In this document: in pieces, positions 9,394 through 18,681 of the stretch | Position numbering within the stretch: position 1 is the stretch's first letter | How the letters are laid out: the number at the start of each line of letters is the position of its first letter | Assembly (NCBI RefSeq): GCF_025245835.1 | Contig: NZ_JAOBWS010000005.1 | Coordinates: 186,001-250,000, forward strand | DNA length: 64,000 nt | Direction of reading: 5' to 3' | Source of the DNA: Rheinheimera sp. 4Y26 | GTDB lineage: Bacteria; Pseudomonadota; Gammaproteobacteria; Enterobacterales; Alteromonadaceae | Position numbers and translations under genes: made by a program | The notes under the pieces: generated by a model | What the model was told of the DNA's origin: nothing | What the model saw: the letters and a program-made list of their open reading frames with translations, nothing else | Databases searched by the model: none

Positions 9394-10071
9394 TTAACGC
9401 TTTCCTTCCAGAGTGCGTTGTTGTTCCCGTTCTTGTGCTTTGCGCTTTAACTGCCTGGATTGTTCATGCAAAGTGGCGCGTACCAACACTTCTCTGTCTT
9501 CATCCCGAATACGGCTGACCGCTGCCCGTACCAGATAAGCCGGCGATTGTGTTGCTGACGGCTGGTGCTGTGCCGCAATGGCCGAAACCTCAATATCCGG
9601 TTCTGCAGATTGATAAACTTCGTTTTCAAGCACAGTTGCCAGGAAATACACTGCACCATCAGCGCCAGTTAAAAACAATTTCACTTCCAGCGTCTGACCT
9701 TCCGGCAGCGGTGCTGTGGATATAAAATTCAGCGCAGAACCGCCAAAACTATGAGTATGCTGACGGTAGTTGGCATCGTCTTGTTGCATCAGCACGTAAC
9801 GCATCATCATATCGAGTTTTTTTGCCTGGGTTTTGAGGTAAGCCGCCAGTTCTTCAGCCAGCTCCCCAAGCTTAGACAGTGCTTTGAGTGCTGAACGATC
9901 CAACACCGCCTGTTCACTGGCCATTAAAAAAGGCTCGGGGATCATCTGCAAAAATTCCTGTTCGTCTGGCAGTGACTGTGACAGTGGCCTGATATTGGCC
10001 AGCACCGACTGCTCTATCGAAAAATAGTCGTGGTATTGCACACGCAGCTGCTCAAGTTGGGCCTTGTCCAT
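9394..10071 (-). CDS. PilZ-domain-type protein (putative c-di-GMP effector)
   Basis: A protein of 225 residues, start ATG 10071 with GAGG seven bases upstream (an in-frame start at 10104 lacks a site). The N-terminal half is helical (LDRSALKALSKLGELAEELAAYLK); the C-terminal half resembles the beta-barrel PilZ fold (SFGGSALNFISTAPLPEGQTLEVKLFL ... RIRDEDREVLVRATLHEQSRQLKR). Homologues between mfd and lolC in related genera carry a PilZ annotation, as I recall. The usual RxxxR and DxSxxG c-di-GMP residues are not obvious: FGGSALNF stands where DxSxxG would be. Binding may therefore be altered or lost. Confidence 0.6.
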   Translation of the reverse strand: MDKAQLEQLRVQYHDYFSIEQSVLANIRPLSQSLPDEQEFLQMIPEPFLMASEQAVLDRSALKALSKLGELAEELAAYLKTQAKKLDMMMRYVLMQQDDANYRQHTHSFGGSALNFISTAPLPEGQTLEVKLFLTGADGAVYFLATVLENEVYQSAEPDIEVSAIAAQHQPSATQSPAYLVRAAVSRIRDEDREVLVRATLHEQSRQLKRKAQEREQQRTLEGKR

Positions 10072-10091
10072 CTTTAACCTCGGCAGGTGGC

Positions 10092-10120
10092 TTGTAAGCG
10101 CCACTGTTTATCTCTATGAT
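10092..10120 (+). promoter_or_regulatory. Predicted sigma-70 promoter of lolCDE
   Basis: TTGTAA (10092-10097), a 17-bp spacer, TATGAT (10115-10120): 4/6 and 5/6 matches to the consensus boxes with ideal spacing. It lies 45 bp upstream of the lolC start, in the short divergent gap shared with the PilZ-type gene. Confidence 0.6.
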
Positions 10121-10164
10121 CCCGCTACTTTATCATTATCATTCAATGAAGTCCTGAGAAAAGG

Positions 10165-11364
10165 ATGCAGCTACCAATCCCACTTTTTATTGGTTTACGT
10201 TATAGCCAAAGCCGCAAAGGTCATGCCTTTTTATCTTTTATTACGTTGTTTTCAGTCACCGGGATCTTTTTAGGGGTGATGGCGCTGACGCTGGTGAGCT
10301 CGGTGATGAACGGTTTTGAAGGTGAGCTGAAAAAACGTATTCTGGGTGTACTGCCGCATCTGGTGGTGTCAACCGACAAAACAAAGCCGGAGTCCTGGCC
10401 AGAACTGTTACAAGCTCAGGATGAACGGGTGCTGCAGGTCAGTCCCTTTGCCCAGTCTGAAGCCCTGATCCAATCCAGTAAACAATTAAGCGGTGCCTTA
10501 TTACAAGGGGTGTCGGTCGATGCTTTACCGCAATTTTTAAAAGATTCATTACAAATTGGCGACTGGCAGGATTTTGGCCAGAGCCGTTATCAGGTGATGT
10601 TAGGTGCAGCTCTTGCAGACAAACTGCGGGTGCAGGTGGGGCAGAAAGTACGGCTGTTATTGCCATCGGGTGGCAGTTATACGCCGATGGGCTGGATGCC
10701 ACGGCAACGGGTTTTTACTGTGGCCGGTATTTTTAACAGTGGCTCTGAAGTGGACAAAGTGGTGGCTGTGGTGCTTTTGGGCGATTTACAAAAGCTGGCC
10801 CCTAAACCTGAGCTCGAGTGGCGCATCAGCTTAAGTGATGCTTTTAGCTCAGTGGCGATAGCGCCAAAACTGGCGGCGCTACCGGGCGTTACTCAGGTGG
10901 TGGACTGGCGGGTGAGCCATGGCAAGTTGTTTTCCGCTGTGGCGATGGAAAAAGCCATGATGTGGCTGATGTTGCTGCTGATAGTGGCAGTGGCGGCTTT
11001 TAATATAGTGTCAGCGCTGGTGATGATGGTGACCGACAAACAGCGGGAAGTCGCCATTTTAAAAACCCAGGGCATGACCAACAGCCAGCTGTTTCTGGTG
11101 TTTGCAGTGCAGGGCATGAGCCATGGTGTGGTTGGCGCTTTTGCCGGTGCTCTGGTGGGTGTATTGCTGTGCTGGCAGTTAAATCCTTTGATGGCGTTGC
11201 TTGGCCTGCAGCTGTTGCCTGGCATGGCCTTGCCTATTGACTTACAGCCACTGCAGCTGCTTTTTATTGTATTGTCGGCTTTAGCGTTAACGGCGCTGGC
11301 GGTGATTTATCCGGCCTGGCGTGCGGTGCAAATTGAACCTGCCGAAATTTTACGGGATGAATAA
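10165..11364 (+). CDS. lolC: Lipoprotein-releasing ABC transporter permease LolC
   Basis: A protein of 399 residues, the same length as E. coli LolC. It begins LFIGLRYSQSRKG, has a first membrane helix (FITLFSVTGIFLGVMALTLV), a large periplasmic domain (about 50-265) and three C-terminal helices in the MacB/FtsX-type permease domain. With LolD and LolE it extracts lipoproteins from the inner membrane and hands them to LolA. It is the first gene of lolCDE and is followed three bases later by lolD. LolC rather than LolE is assigned from gene order and the N-terminal LFIGLRY motif. Confidence 0.93.
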   Translation: MQLPIPLFIGLRYSQSRKGHAFLSFITLFSVTGIFLGVMALTLVSSVMNGFEGELKKRILGVLPHLVVSTDKTKPESWPELLQAQDERVLQVSPFAQSEALIQSSKQLSGALLQGVSVDALPQFLKDSLQIGDWQDFGQSRYQVMLGAALADKLRVQVGQKVRLLLPSGGSYTPMGWMPRQRVFTVAGIFNSGSEVDKVVAVVLLGDLQKLAPKPELEWRISLSDAFSSVAIAPKLAALPGVTQVVDWRVSHGKLFSAVAMEKAMMWLMLLLIVAVAAFNIVSALVMMVTDKQREVAILKTQGMTNSQLFLVFAVQGMSHGVVGAFAGALVGVLLCWQLNPLMALLGLQLLPGMALPIDLQPLQLLFIVLSALALTALAVIYPAWRAVQIEPAEILRDE

Positions 11365-11367
11365 CTG

Positions 11368-12057
11368 ATGTTGCGTTGTATTGATATTTGTAAAAGTTAC
11401 CGTGACGGTGCTCATGTCACACCAGTGCTGCATCAGGTGAATTTGTCGCTGCCAAGCCATCAGATGCTGGCCATTGTTGGCAGCTCAGGCTCGGGTAAAA
11501 GTACTTTATTACATATTCTCGGCACTTTAGATCAGCCCGACAGCGGCGAATTGTGGCTGGCCAATCAGAATGTCGCCACGTTATCTTCGGCAGAAAAAGC
11601 CAAACTTCGTAATCAGCAGCTTGGCTTTATTTATCAGTTTCACCATCTGCTGATGGATTTTACCGCTGTTGAAAACGTGATGATGCCGCTGCTTATTCGT
11701 GGTGAAAACAGTAAAAATGCCAAAAGCCAGGCCGAACAAATGCTGGTACGGGTGGGGCTTGGGCACAGAACCAGTCACAGACCGGGTGAGCTTAGCGGTG
11801 GTGAACGGCAAAGGGTGGCTATTGCCCGGGCTATGGTGGGCAAACCTGCGCTGGTGCTGGCCGACGAGCCGACCGGTAATCTGGATCATCAAACTGCAGA
11901 AAGCATTTATCAGCTGATGCGTGAGCTGAATCAGGAGCTTGGCACCAGCTTTGTGGTGGTGACGCACGATCAGCAACTGGCAAGCAGGTTAGACCGGCAG
12001 CTTTTTATGCAGGATGGCCGTTTGGGTGAGCCGCAAACAAAAGTTCTGAGTCTTTAG
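11368..12057 (+). CDS. lolD: Lipoprotein-releasing ABC transporter ATPase LolD
   Basis: A protein of 229 residues (E. coli 233). Walker A is [15 protein letters not shown], the Q-loop region is [17 protein letters not shown], the signature is [14 protein letters not shown], and Walker B is [12 protein letters not shown] followed by the H-loop VVTHD. This is the MacB/LolD subfamily. It powers LolCE-dependent release of lipoproteins at the inner membrane. The spacing of 3 bp from lolC and 1 bp to lolE shows translational coupling. Confidence 0.95.
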   Translation: MLRCIDICKSYRDGAHVTPVLHQVNLSLPSHQMLAIVGSSGSGKSTLLHILGTLDQPDSGELWLANQNVATLSSAEKAKLRNQQLGFIYQFHHLLMDFTAVENVMMPLLIRGENSKNAKSQAEQMLVRVGLGHRTSHRPGELSGGERQRVAIARAMVGKPALVLADEPTGNLDHQTAESIYQLMRELNQELGTSFVVVTHDQQLASRLDRQLFMQDGRLGEPQTKVLSL

Positions 12058-12058
12058 T

Positions 12059-13321
12059 ATGTTGCACAAACTTCCTATTTTCACCGCAAGTTTGTCCTGG
12101 CAACTGGCGCGCCGTTATCGCCATACCCGCAACAGCAGCGCTTTTATCCGTTTTATTTCGGCGTCTTCCACCTGGGGCATAGGCCTTGGTGTGGCCATTC
12201 TGATTTTGGCTTTGTCGGTAATGAATGGCTTTGAAGCGGCGCTGAAAAACAAATTATTGTCGGTGATCCCGCATGTGGAATTGCTGGCGGTGGATAAGCC
12301 TATCAGTCACTGGCAACCCAAGCTGCAACAACTGGTCAAAACACCGGGTGTGGCGGCGGGAGCGCCTTTTATTCAGTCCGACGGCATGTTGCGTTTGGGC
12401 AGCAAAGTAAAAGCTGCCTCGGTGCGCGGTATTCATCCGCAATTTGAACATGGCATCAGCCGGCTCGGCGATTTTATTCAGCAAGGCGAGTTCAGTCGGC
12501 TTGGCGCCAGTCAGATAGTGCTGGGGCAGGGTATTGCCACTGAACTGTCAGCCAAAGTGGGTGACACAGTGCAGCTGATGTTGCCGCAGTTATCTGAACA
12601 AGGCGAGCTCGCCAGTCAGAAAAACGTCAGTTTGGAAGTGGTGGCCATTGCCGGTATCGGCGGCCAGCTGGATTATCAACAAGTCTGGGTGGACCTGGAT
12701 GCACTGGGCGAATGGTTAAGCTTATCGCCCGGGCAAGTGGAAGGATTTGCTTTTAAAATTCAGGATATTTTTCAGGCCGGTAATATAGCGCGTGAGCTTG
12801 GCAATCAGGCTGAAGATTATGTCTATATGCTCGATTGGTTTCGCACTCAGGGCCACTTGTATCAGGACATTCAGATGGTCCGCAGCATTTTGTATCTGGT
12901 GCTGGCGCTGGTCATCGCTGTGGCCTGTTTTAATATAGTGGCCACTTTGGTGATGGCGGTGCGGGAAAAAGAAAGTGACATTGCCATTTTGCTGACTATG
13001 GGCACTGAGCCCGGGGTGATAGTGCGCGCTTTTATGTGGTTGGGCTGGCTTAATGGCGTCAAAGGTACGCTGGTGGGCGCTTTGGTTGGTCTGGTTCTGG
13101 CCTGGCAAATTGAACACATCTACGCTGTGGCCGGAAAGTTGTTTGGTTTACAGCTCTTGGACCCGACCATTTATTTTATTGATTATCTGCCCTCCGAGCT
13201 GCATGCACAGGATGTTCTGTTGACTGTTGGTATCGCCTTGTTGTTAAGCCTGATTGCCACTTTATATCCGGCATCGCGTGCTGCTTATGTCGATCCTGCC
13301 CGGGTATTGGGGCAACGTTAA
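12059..13321 (+). CDS. lolE: Lipoprotein-releasing ABC transporter permease LolE
   Basis: A protein of 420 residues (E. coli 414). The N terminus WQLARRYRHTRNSSAFIRFIS is followed by a helix (IGLGVAILILALSVMNGF), a periplasmic domain, and three C-terminal helices with the FtsX/MacB signature VRAFMWLGWLNGVKGTLVGALVG and YPASRAAYVDPARVL at the end. It is paralogous to LolC (both share SVMNGFE and the C-terminal helices). It forms the LolCD2E complex. A GC hairpin without a T-tract follows the stop codon. Confidence 0.93.
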   Translation: MLHKLPIFTASLSWQLARRYRHTRNSSAFIRFISASSTWGIGLGVAILILALSVMNGFEAALKNKLLSVIPHVELLAVDKPISHWQPKLQQLVKTPGVAAGAPFIQSDGMLRLGSKVKAASVRGIHPQFEHGISRLGDFIQQGEFSRLGASQIVLGQGIATELSAKVGDTVQLMLPQLSEQGELASQKNVSLEVVAIAGIGGQLDYQQVWVDLDALGEWLSLSPGQVEGFAFKIQDIFQAGNIARELGNQAEDYVYMLDWFRTQGHLYQDIQMVRSILYLVLALVIAVACFNIVATLVMAVREKESDIAILLTMGTEPGVIVRAFMWLGWLNGVKGTLVGALVGLVLAWQIEHIYAVAGKLFGLQLLDPTIYFIDYLPSELHAQDVLLTVGIALLLSLIATLYPASRAAYVDPARVLGQR

Positions 13322-13325
13322 CCAT

Positions 13326-13343
13326 GCCGGCGGGGACGCCGGC
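13326..13343 (+). terminator. GC hairpin after lolE (possible weak terminator)
   Basis: GCCGGCG, loop GGGA, CGCCGGC: a perfect 7-bp stem five bases after the lolE stop codon. No T-tract follows, so it may protect the mRNA 3' end or serve in factor-dependent termination rather than act as an intrinsic terminator. The rest of the gap to 13458 shows nothing recognisable. Confidence 0.35.
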
Positions 13344-13458
13344 AGTTGATTCCCGGCAATAGGTCTGAACCATCAACCGCAACAAAAGACTCGTCAGACT
13401 TGCTTTGCCATGATGATTTCATGACTGTGCGCTTTGTTTCATAGCTATCGGCTTTGGC

Positions 13459-13971
13459 TTAATGTCTGCGGGCTCTTGCCGCCCAGCGCCTTTTTAAACC
13501 TAAACGCCAGCAAAAATCCAGCAGCAATGCGCCCGTTAATCCAAGCAATAAGCCCAGACTGACACTACCAAGCAACAGTGGCAGGCCAATGTCGGCCAGC
13601 TGTGTCCATAACCATTCTGTACTGAGTTCAAATTGAATGTCTTTGGGGCTGGTCCCCAGCATCCAGCTGCCAAGCTTGTAACCTGCATAAAAAATTGGCG
13701 CTATGGTAATGGGGTTATTCAGCCACACCAGCGCAATAGTGAGCGGCAGATGGCCGCGCAGCCAAATGGCTAAAAACGCCGCTAATAACATCTGTACCGG
13801 AATAGGCAGCATGGCGCAGAATAAACCCACAGCAACGGCAGCGCGGGCTGAACGTCTGGACAACTGCCATAACGATGGATGTTGCAACGCCGGGCCAAAT
13901 CGCTGTAGTGACGGATGTTGCTGCAGTGTGCTGCTGTCGGGAATAAAAGATTTATACCAGGGTTTTGCCAT
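13459..13971 (-). CDS. DUF2062 family membrane protein (copy 1)
   Basis: A protein of 170 residues, start ATG 13971 (MAKPWYKSFIPD), preferred over 13992 because AGAG lies upstream and the family starts at MAK. The core is SARAAVAVGLFCAMLPIPVQMLLAAFLAIWL, then LNNPITIAPIFYAGYKLG, with about three membrane segments and a basic tail RRWAARARR. This is DUF2062, of unknown function. It is a clear paralogue of the next gene upstream (14046-14591). Confidence 0.82.
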   Translation of the reverse strand: MAKPWYKSFIPDSSTLQQHPSLQRFGPALQHPSLWQLSRRSARAAVAVGLFCAMLPIPVQMLLAAFLAIWLRGHLPLTIALVWLNNPITIAPIFYAGYKLGSWMLGTSPKDIQFELSTEWLWTQLADIGLPLLLGSVSLGLLLGLTGALLLDFCWRLGLKRRWAARARRH

Positions 13972-14045
13972 CAACAGGCTCTTTAACTGCAATGCTGCAG
14001 TGGATGTTCATACAAGCAGGCGCCTGGCCTGCTTTGGTTAGGTCT

Positions 14046-14591
14046 TCAGGATTTATCTGTTTTATCTGCGCTTTTTCCTAAACGCTGTTCAGCTCTTTTA
14101 CGCCAGGCTCTGGCCACACCGAGGCGCCACAACGTATCAATAGTGAACCAGGACAAGGCTGAGACAAAAGCTGCAAAAATCAGACTGCCAATCAAAAAAG
14201 GTTTGCCGACAGTATTGATACTTTCAATCAGCCATTCGGTGGTCACTTCAAAATGAATGTCGTGCGGCGGTTGACCCAGTACAAATGTTCCAATGTTGTA
14301 ACAGATGTAAAAAATTGGTGCCATAGTAAAGGGGTTGGTTACCCAGCACAGCGCCACGGCAATAGGGATATTCACCCGGAATAAGATGGCCAGTGCGGCA
14401 GCCAGCACTGTTTGGCCCGGCATTGGCATCAGGGCGGCAAATAAACCAGCGGCAAAGGCTCCCCGTGCTGAGCGGCGGTGCAGGTGCCATAAATTACCGT
14501 CGTGCAGCAGCTTGCCAAAAATCTGCATCGATTGATGATTTTTGATCGAGTCCGGATCTGGTAAGTATTTTTTTATAAAGTTTTTAGCCAT
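14046..14591 (-). CDS. DUF2062 family membrane protein (copy 2)
   Basis: A protein of 181 residues starting MAKNFIKKYLPDPDSI. It has the same architecture as its neighbour: SARGAFAAGLFAALMPMPGQTVLAAALAI, TNPFTMAPIFYICYNIG and a shared HDIHFEVTTEWL-type stretch (KDIQFELSTEWL in copy 1). Tandem location and colinear motifs indicate a local duplication. Its start is 31 bp from the divergent comEC start, so both promoters must overlap in or near that gap. Confidence 0.85.
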   Translation of the reverse strand: MAKNFIKKYLPDPDSIKNHQSMQIFGKLLHDGNLWHLHRRSARGAFAAGLFAALMPMPGQTVLAAALAILFRVNIPIAVALCWVTNPFTMAPIFYICYNIGTFVLGQPPHDIHFEVTTEWLIESINTVGKPFLIGSLIFAAFVSALSWFTIDTLWRLGVARAWRKRAEQRLGKSADKTDKS

Positions 14592-14622
14592 TACAACTTT
14601 GTTACCAAATTAGTTACCAACT

Positions 14623-16899
14623 ATGAAGATGGAATCATGCTGTGTTGGGATCCTGGCAGGAAGCCTTATTACTTTGTTGTTACCTGCAATCCCTGACTGG
14701 TACTGGCCCTTGAGCCTGTTATTCATTTGCATCCCGCTTCGTTGCTGGTTTGGGGCCGGCCTGTGCCTTTTTCTTACCAGTCTGAGTATCCAGCTGCAGC
14801 AGTACAGCACGACCAGTCAGCAGGTGCTGGCGCAGCATAGCACAATAGTGGCCGGAACTGTTGTCAGTATTCCACAGCACTATGACGGTGGCAGCAGGTT
14901 TATATTACAGCTCAGTGAAACTGTAAAGGATAAAGCACAGCCTGGTGCTGGCGCTTTACTGCTGGTGCGCTGGTTTCAGGCACCGGTGAAGCTACAGCAA
15001 GGTCAGCATTGGCAGCTTCCGGTAAAACTTAAAGTGATCAGAGGTTTAGCTAACCCTGGAAGCGGCTGGGCCGAAGCTCAGGCTCTGGTATCAGGCCTGG
15101 TGGCGCAGGCAACGGTGCAATCTTCGGATGCATTGGCGGAACTGAAGTTACTCGGTGCCGACATTACTTTGCGCCAGCAGCTGTTTAATCAGCTGGATGT
15201 TGCGCTTGGCGATTTTCAAAGCAAGGCGTTGATGCTGGCGCTGACGCTGGGCGAGCGGCCTTTTAGCGATGAGTTATGGCTTGGGCTGCAGGCCACAGGT
15301 CTTGGTCATCTGATTTCAATCTCCGGTATGCATATAGCGCTGGTGTTTGGTTGGGTGTTGCTGAGTCAGCATGGCTGGGCATTGCTGACGAAGCGCTGGT
15401 GGTGGCGTTTTAGCCTGGCGCTTGGCACAGCGCTCATGGCAGCCTGGCTTTATAGTGCCATGGCCGGTTATGCGGTGCCGACAGTACGTGCTTTACTGGC
15501 GCTGGTGCTTTTGGTGTTGCTGAAATTATGCTGGCGGCGCAGTTCCGGTCGTCAGTTTTGTCTGCTGGTGGCGGCACTGTTGTTATTGCTGCAACCATTC
15601 TGGTTGTTAAGTTTAAGCTTCTGGCTGTCGGTGCTGGCGGTGGCGCTGGTGTTTTATCTGGGCTGGCGTTATCCGCCGGCAAAAGGCATGCGCTCCATGT
15701 TGCTGGGTTTTTTGCGCTACCAGCTGATTTTTTCCTTATTGATGCTGCCGCTTGGCTTATTGTTTTTTCAGGGCATAGCGCCGCTTTCTTTGTTGTCGAA
15801 CCTGCTGTTTGTGCCCTGGTGCAGCGTGCTGGTGATCCCGCTGTTGTTGCTGGTGTTTTTTTTACAGTCTTTCAGCCCCTGGCCACTCACCCTGTTATGG
15901 CAGCTGGTTGATGGGCTGCTGCAACCTTTGCTGCTTTGGTTATATTATTGTGCAGAAGCGAACTGGTGGTGGACTGTGCCGCAATCAGGAGTTGTATTCA
16001 CCTTGCTGTTGATGGCCGCTCTGTTGTTATTGTTGTTACCGGAAAGACGCCGCAGCCTGCCGCTGTTGATGGTGTTGTCTTTGCCTTTGTTATTCACCAC
16101 CAACCTCAAACCACCAGCGCAGCTGCATCTGATAGATGTCGGGCAGGGCACAGCCCTTTTATTGCAGCAGGGCGAGCATGGCTTGCTGTATGATTTTGGC
16201 CCGCGTTATGGCAGTTACAGTGCCACTGAAGCAGCGGTACTGCCATATTTACGCTATCAGGGCGTGCGGCAGCTGGATTATCTGATCCTCAGCCACAATG
16301 ACAGTGACCACAGCGGACATCTGGCGTTATTACGCCGCGCTTATCCAGGCGCCAGGCTGGTGACAGACGTGGGTGCAGTTATGCCTGAACTCAATTGCCG
16401 GCAGCTGCCAGCTGTGTGGCAGCAGTTTTCACTGCAGGTGCTGTGGCCGCCCGGGCCCGCGGTATCTGATGTAAAAAATGACCAGTCCTGTGTACTGAAG
16501 CTGGAAATTGAGGGCTGGTCAGTGCTGCTGACCGGCGATATCAGTAGCGCCATAGAGCAGCAACTACTGGCCCTCAACCCTTTTCTTGGTACCGATGTGC
16601 TGCTGCTTTCCCACCATGGCAGCAAAAGCTCCAATCAGTTGAGGTTTTTACAGCAGCTTGCACCCAGGCTTGCCCTTAACAGTGCCGGTTTTGCCAACCC
16701 TTATCAGCATCCATCAAAAGAAGTGCAAGCCCGGTTGTCGTTATTACAGGTTCCGCTTTATAACAGCGCCGACATGGGCGCAATGCAGCTTCGTTTTAGC
16801 AAAGAACAGTTAGAGCTTCGGGCCGTCAGGCCAGCAAGGCTGGTAAAATGGCTGGAAAATCTACCCTTTGGTGCTGAAACCGCTGCAACAACAAGGTAG
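14623..16899 (+). CDS. comEC: ComEC/Rec2 family DNA-uptake channel protein
   Basis: A protein of 758 residues (E. coli YcaI 754). The N-terminal DUF4131 region has membrane helices, the competence domain carries LMLALTLGERPFSDELWLGL and HLISISGMHIALVFGW, many hydrophobic helices follow, and the C-terminal metallo-beta-lactamase-like domain has LIDVGQGTALLLQ, SHNDSDHSGH and LLLSHHGSKSSNQLR. ComEC carries single-stranded DNA across the inner membrane during transformation. The metal-binding residues of the C-terminal domain appear intact. The ribosome site is weak. It is followed by msbA, as in E. coli ycaI-msbA. Confidence 0.93.
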   Translation: MKMESCCVGILAGSLITLLLPAIPDWYWPLSLLFICIPLRCWFGAGLCLFLTSLSIQLQQYSTTSQQVLAQHSTIVAGTVVSIPQHYDGGSRFILQLSETVKDKAQPGAGALLLVRWFQAPVKLQQGQHWQLPVKLKVIRGLANPGSGWAEAQALVSGLVAQATVQSSDALAELKLLGADITLRQQLFNQLDVALGDFQSKALMLALTLGERPFSDELWLGLQATGLGHLISISGMHIALVFGWVLLSQHGWALLTKRWWWRFSLALGTALMAAWLYSAMAGYAVPTVRALLALVLLVLLKLCWRRSSGRQFCLLVAALLLLLQPFWLLSLSFWLSVLAVALVFYLGWRYPPAKGMRSMLLGFLRYQLIFSLLMLPLGLLFFQGIAPLSLLSNLLFVPWCSVLVIPLLLLVFFLQSFSPWPLTLLWQLVDGLLQPLLLWLYYCAEANWWWTVPQSGVVFTLLLMAALLLLLLPERRRSLPLLMVLSLPLLFTTNLKPPAQLHLIDVGQGTALLLQQGEHGLLYDFGPRYGSYSATEAAVLPYLRYQGVRQLDYLILSHNDSDHSGHLALLRRAYPGARLVTDVGAVMPELNCRQLPAVWQQFSLQVLWPPGPAVSDVKNDQSCVLKLEIEGWSVLLTGDISSAIEQQLLALNPFLGTDVLLLSHHGSKSSNQLRFLQQLAPRLALNSAGFANPYQHPSKEVQARLSLLQVPLYNSADMGAMQLRFSKEQLELRAVRPARLVKWLENLPFGAETAATTR

Positions 16900-16932
16900 A
16901 ATGCAATTGTCTTTCATTGTCAGGATGTTATT

Positions 16933-18681
16933 TTGTCTACTCATCAGAGCTCTGCTTCGACCTTCCGGCGTCTGCTTGGTTATTTAAAACATTATCGGTT
17001 TGGCTTTTTGGTCGCCATTTTGGGCATGATTGGTTATGCCTCAGTTGATGTATTTTTCCTGTCACAATTTGACCAGTTTATTGACCGTGGTATTACGCAG
17101 CGGGATATGGATTATCTGGCGCTGGCACCTGTAGCCGTAATAGTGCTGTTTTTATTGCGCGGTGTGTTTCATTTTATTGCCAGTTATTGTCTGAATTGGT
17201 CGGGTACCCATATAGTCAAAGACTTACGCCAGCAGCTGTTCGAAAAAATGCTGGCTTTACCTGTCAGTTACCATGATCAGCACTCCACCGGCGAGCTGAT
17301 TTCCCGTATTACCTACGATGCCGAACAAATTAAACAAGCGTCCAGTAAAGCGCTGGTGGTGCTGATCCACGAAGGTGCTTTTGTCATCGGTCTGCTGGCT
17401 TTGATGTTTTATAACAGCTGGCAGTTATCGGCGATTTTTCTGGTGATAGCCCCTGTGATAGCGCTGATTGTGTCGCATGTGTCGCGCCGTTTTCGTCAGA
17501 TCAGTAACAATATGCAAGGTGCCATGGGGCAGGTGACGTCCAGTGCCGAGCAGATGCTGAACGGCCATAAAGTTATTTTATCTTTTGGCGGCAAAAGCTT
17601 AGAAGCCAAACGTTTTGAAGAAGTGAATAACTCCAACCGCCGGCTGGATGTGAAACTGGAGGCCACCCGGGCGCTCAGTGTGTCGGTGATTCAGGTGATC
17701 GCCTCTTTTGCGCTGGCTTTTGTGATTTATCTGGCCAGCTTTCCGGAAATGCTCGATACCTTAACGCCTGGCATGTTTACCGAAATTATCACTTCGATGA
17801 TGCTGCTATTAAAACCGTTAAAACAGCTCACCACGGTCAACAGTGATTTCCAAAAAGGCATGGCGGCAGCGGCGACAGTGTTTTCTGTGCTGGATGAAAC
17901 GCCGGAGCGCGACACCGGAACCAAGGTGCTGGACAGAGTGCAGGGCAATATTGAGTTTCGCCACCTGAGTTTTAACTATCCTGGCCATGACAAACAGGTG
18001 CTCAAAGACATCAATTTCAGTGTGACCGCAGGCCAGACGGTGGCGCTGGTTGGCCGCTCCGGCAGTGGCAAAACCACTATTTCCAGTTTGTTGCCGCGTT
18101 TTTATGAAGTCGAGCAAGGTGAAATTCTGCTCGATGGCATCAACACCAAAGACTGCACTTTAGATTCGTTGCGCCGCCAGATAGCGGTGGTGTCGCAGCA
18201 TGTAGTGCTGTTTAACGACACTATCGCCAATAACATTGCTTACGGTTTTCAGGGTGAATTAACGAAAGAACGTTTACTGGACGTGGCGGAAAAAGCGCAT
18301 GTGATGGAGTTTGCCGGTCAGATGCCCAAAGGGCTGGACACTGAAATTGGCGAAAATGGCGTGACTTTATCCGGTGGTCAGCGCCAGCGTATTGCCATTG
18401 CCCGTGCTTTATTGCGCCAGTCACCTGTACTGGTGCTGGATGAAGCCACTTCGGCTTTGGATACCGAGTCGGAGCGCAAAATTCAGGCGGCGCTGGATGA
18501 ATTACTGAAAAACCGCACCAATCTGGTAATCGCGCACCGGTTATCCACCATCGAAAATGCCGATCTGATTCTGGTGATGGATCAGGGCCAGATTGTGGAG
18601 CGTGGTAATCACAGTGAACTTCTGGCACAAAATGGCTATTACGCCAGCCTGTATAAAATGCAGTTTGGAGAAAGTGCATGA
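16933..18681 (+). CDS. msbA: Lipid A export ABC transporter MsbA
   Basis: A protein of 582 residues, identical in length to E. coli MsbA. A six-helix transmembrane domain (about 15-320) is followed by the ATPase: Walker A GRSGSGKTTISS, signature LSGGQRQRIAIARALLR, Walker B VLVLDEATSALD and H-loop VIAHRLST. It flips core-lipid A across the inner membrane. The start is TTG at 16933 with AGGA seven bases upstream; no ATG fits. Its stop overlaps the lpxK start by four bases (ATGA). Confidence 0.97.
   Translation: MSTHQSSASTFRRLLGYLKHYRFGFLVAILGMIGYASVDVFFLSQFDQFIDRGITQRDMDYLALAPVAVIVLFLLRGVFHFIASYCLNWSGTHIVKDLRQQLFEKMLALPVSYHDQHSTGELISRITYDAEQIKQASSKALVVLIHEGAFVIGLLALMFYNSWQLSAIFLVIAPVIALIVSHVSRRFRQISNNMQGAMGQVTSSAEQMLNGHKVILSFGGKSLEAKRFEEVNNSNRRLDVKLEATRALSVSVIQVIASFALAFVIYLASFPEMLDTLTPGMFTEIITSMMLLLKPLKQLTTVNSDFQKGMAAAATVFSVLDETPERDTGTKVLDRVQGNIEFRHLSFNYPGHDKQVLKDINFSVTAGQTVALVGRSGSGKTTISSLLPRFYEVEQGEILLDGINTKDCTLDSLRRQIAVVSQHVVLFNDTIANNIAYGFQGELTKERLLDVAEKAHVMEFAGQMPKGLDTEIGENGVTLSGGQRQRIAIARALLRQSPVLVLDEATSALDTESERKIQAALDELLKNRTNLVIAHRLSTIENADLILVMDQGQIVERGNHSELLAQNGYYASLYKMQFGESA

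Noticed and set aside
13326-13343. Hairpin after lolE considered as a strong terminator
   Set aside because: Stable stem but no T-run; kept only as a low-confidence feature.
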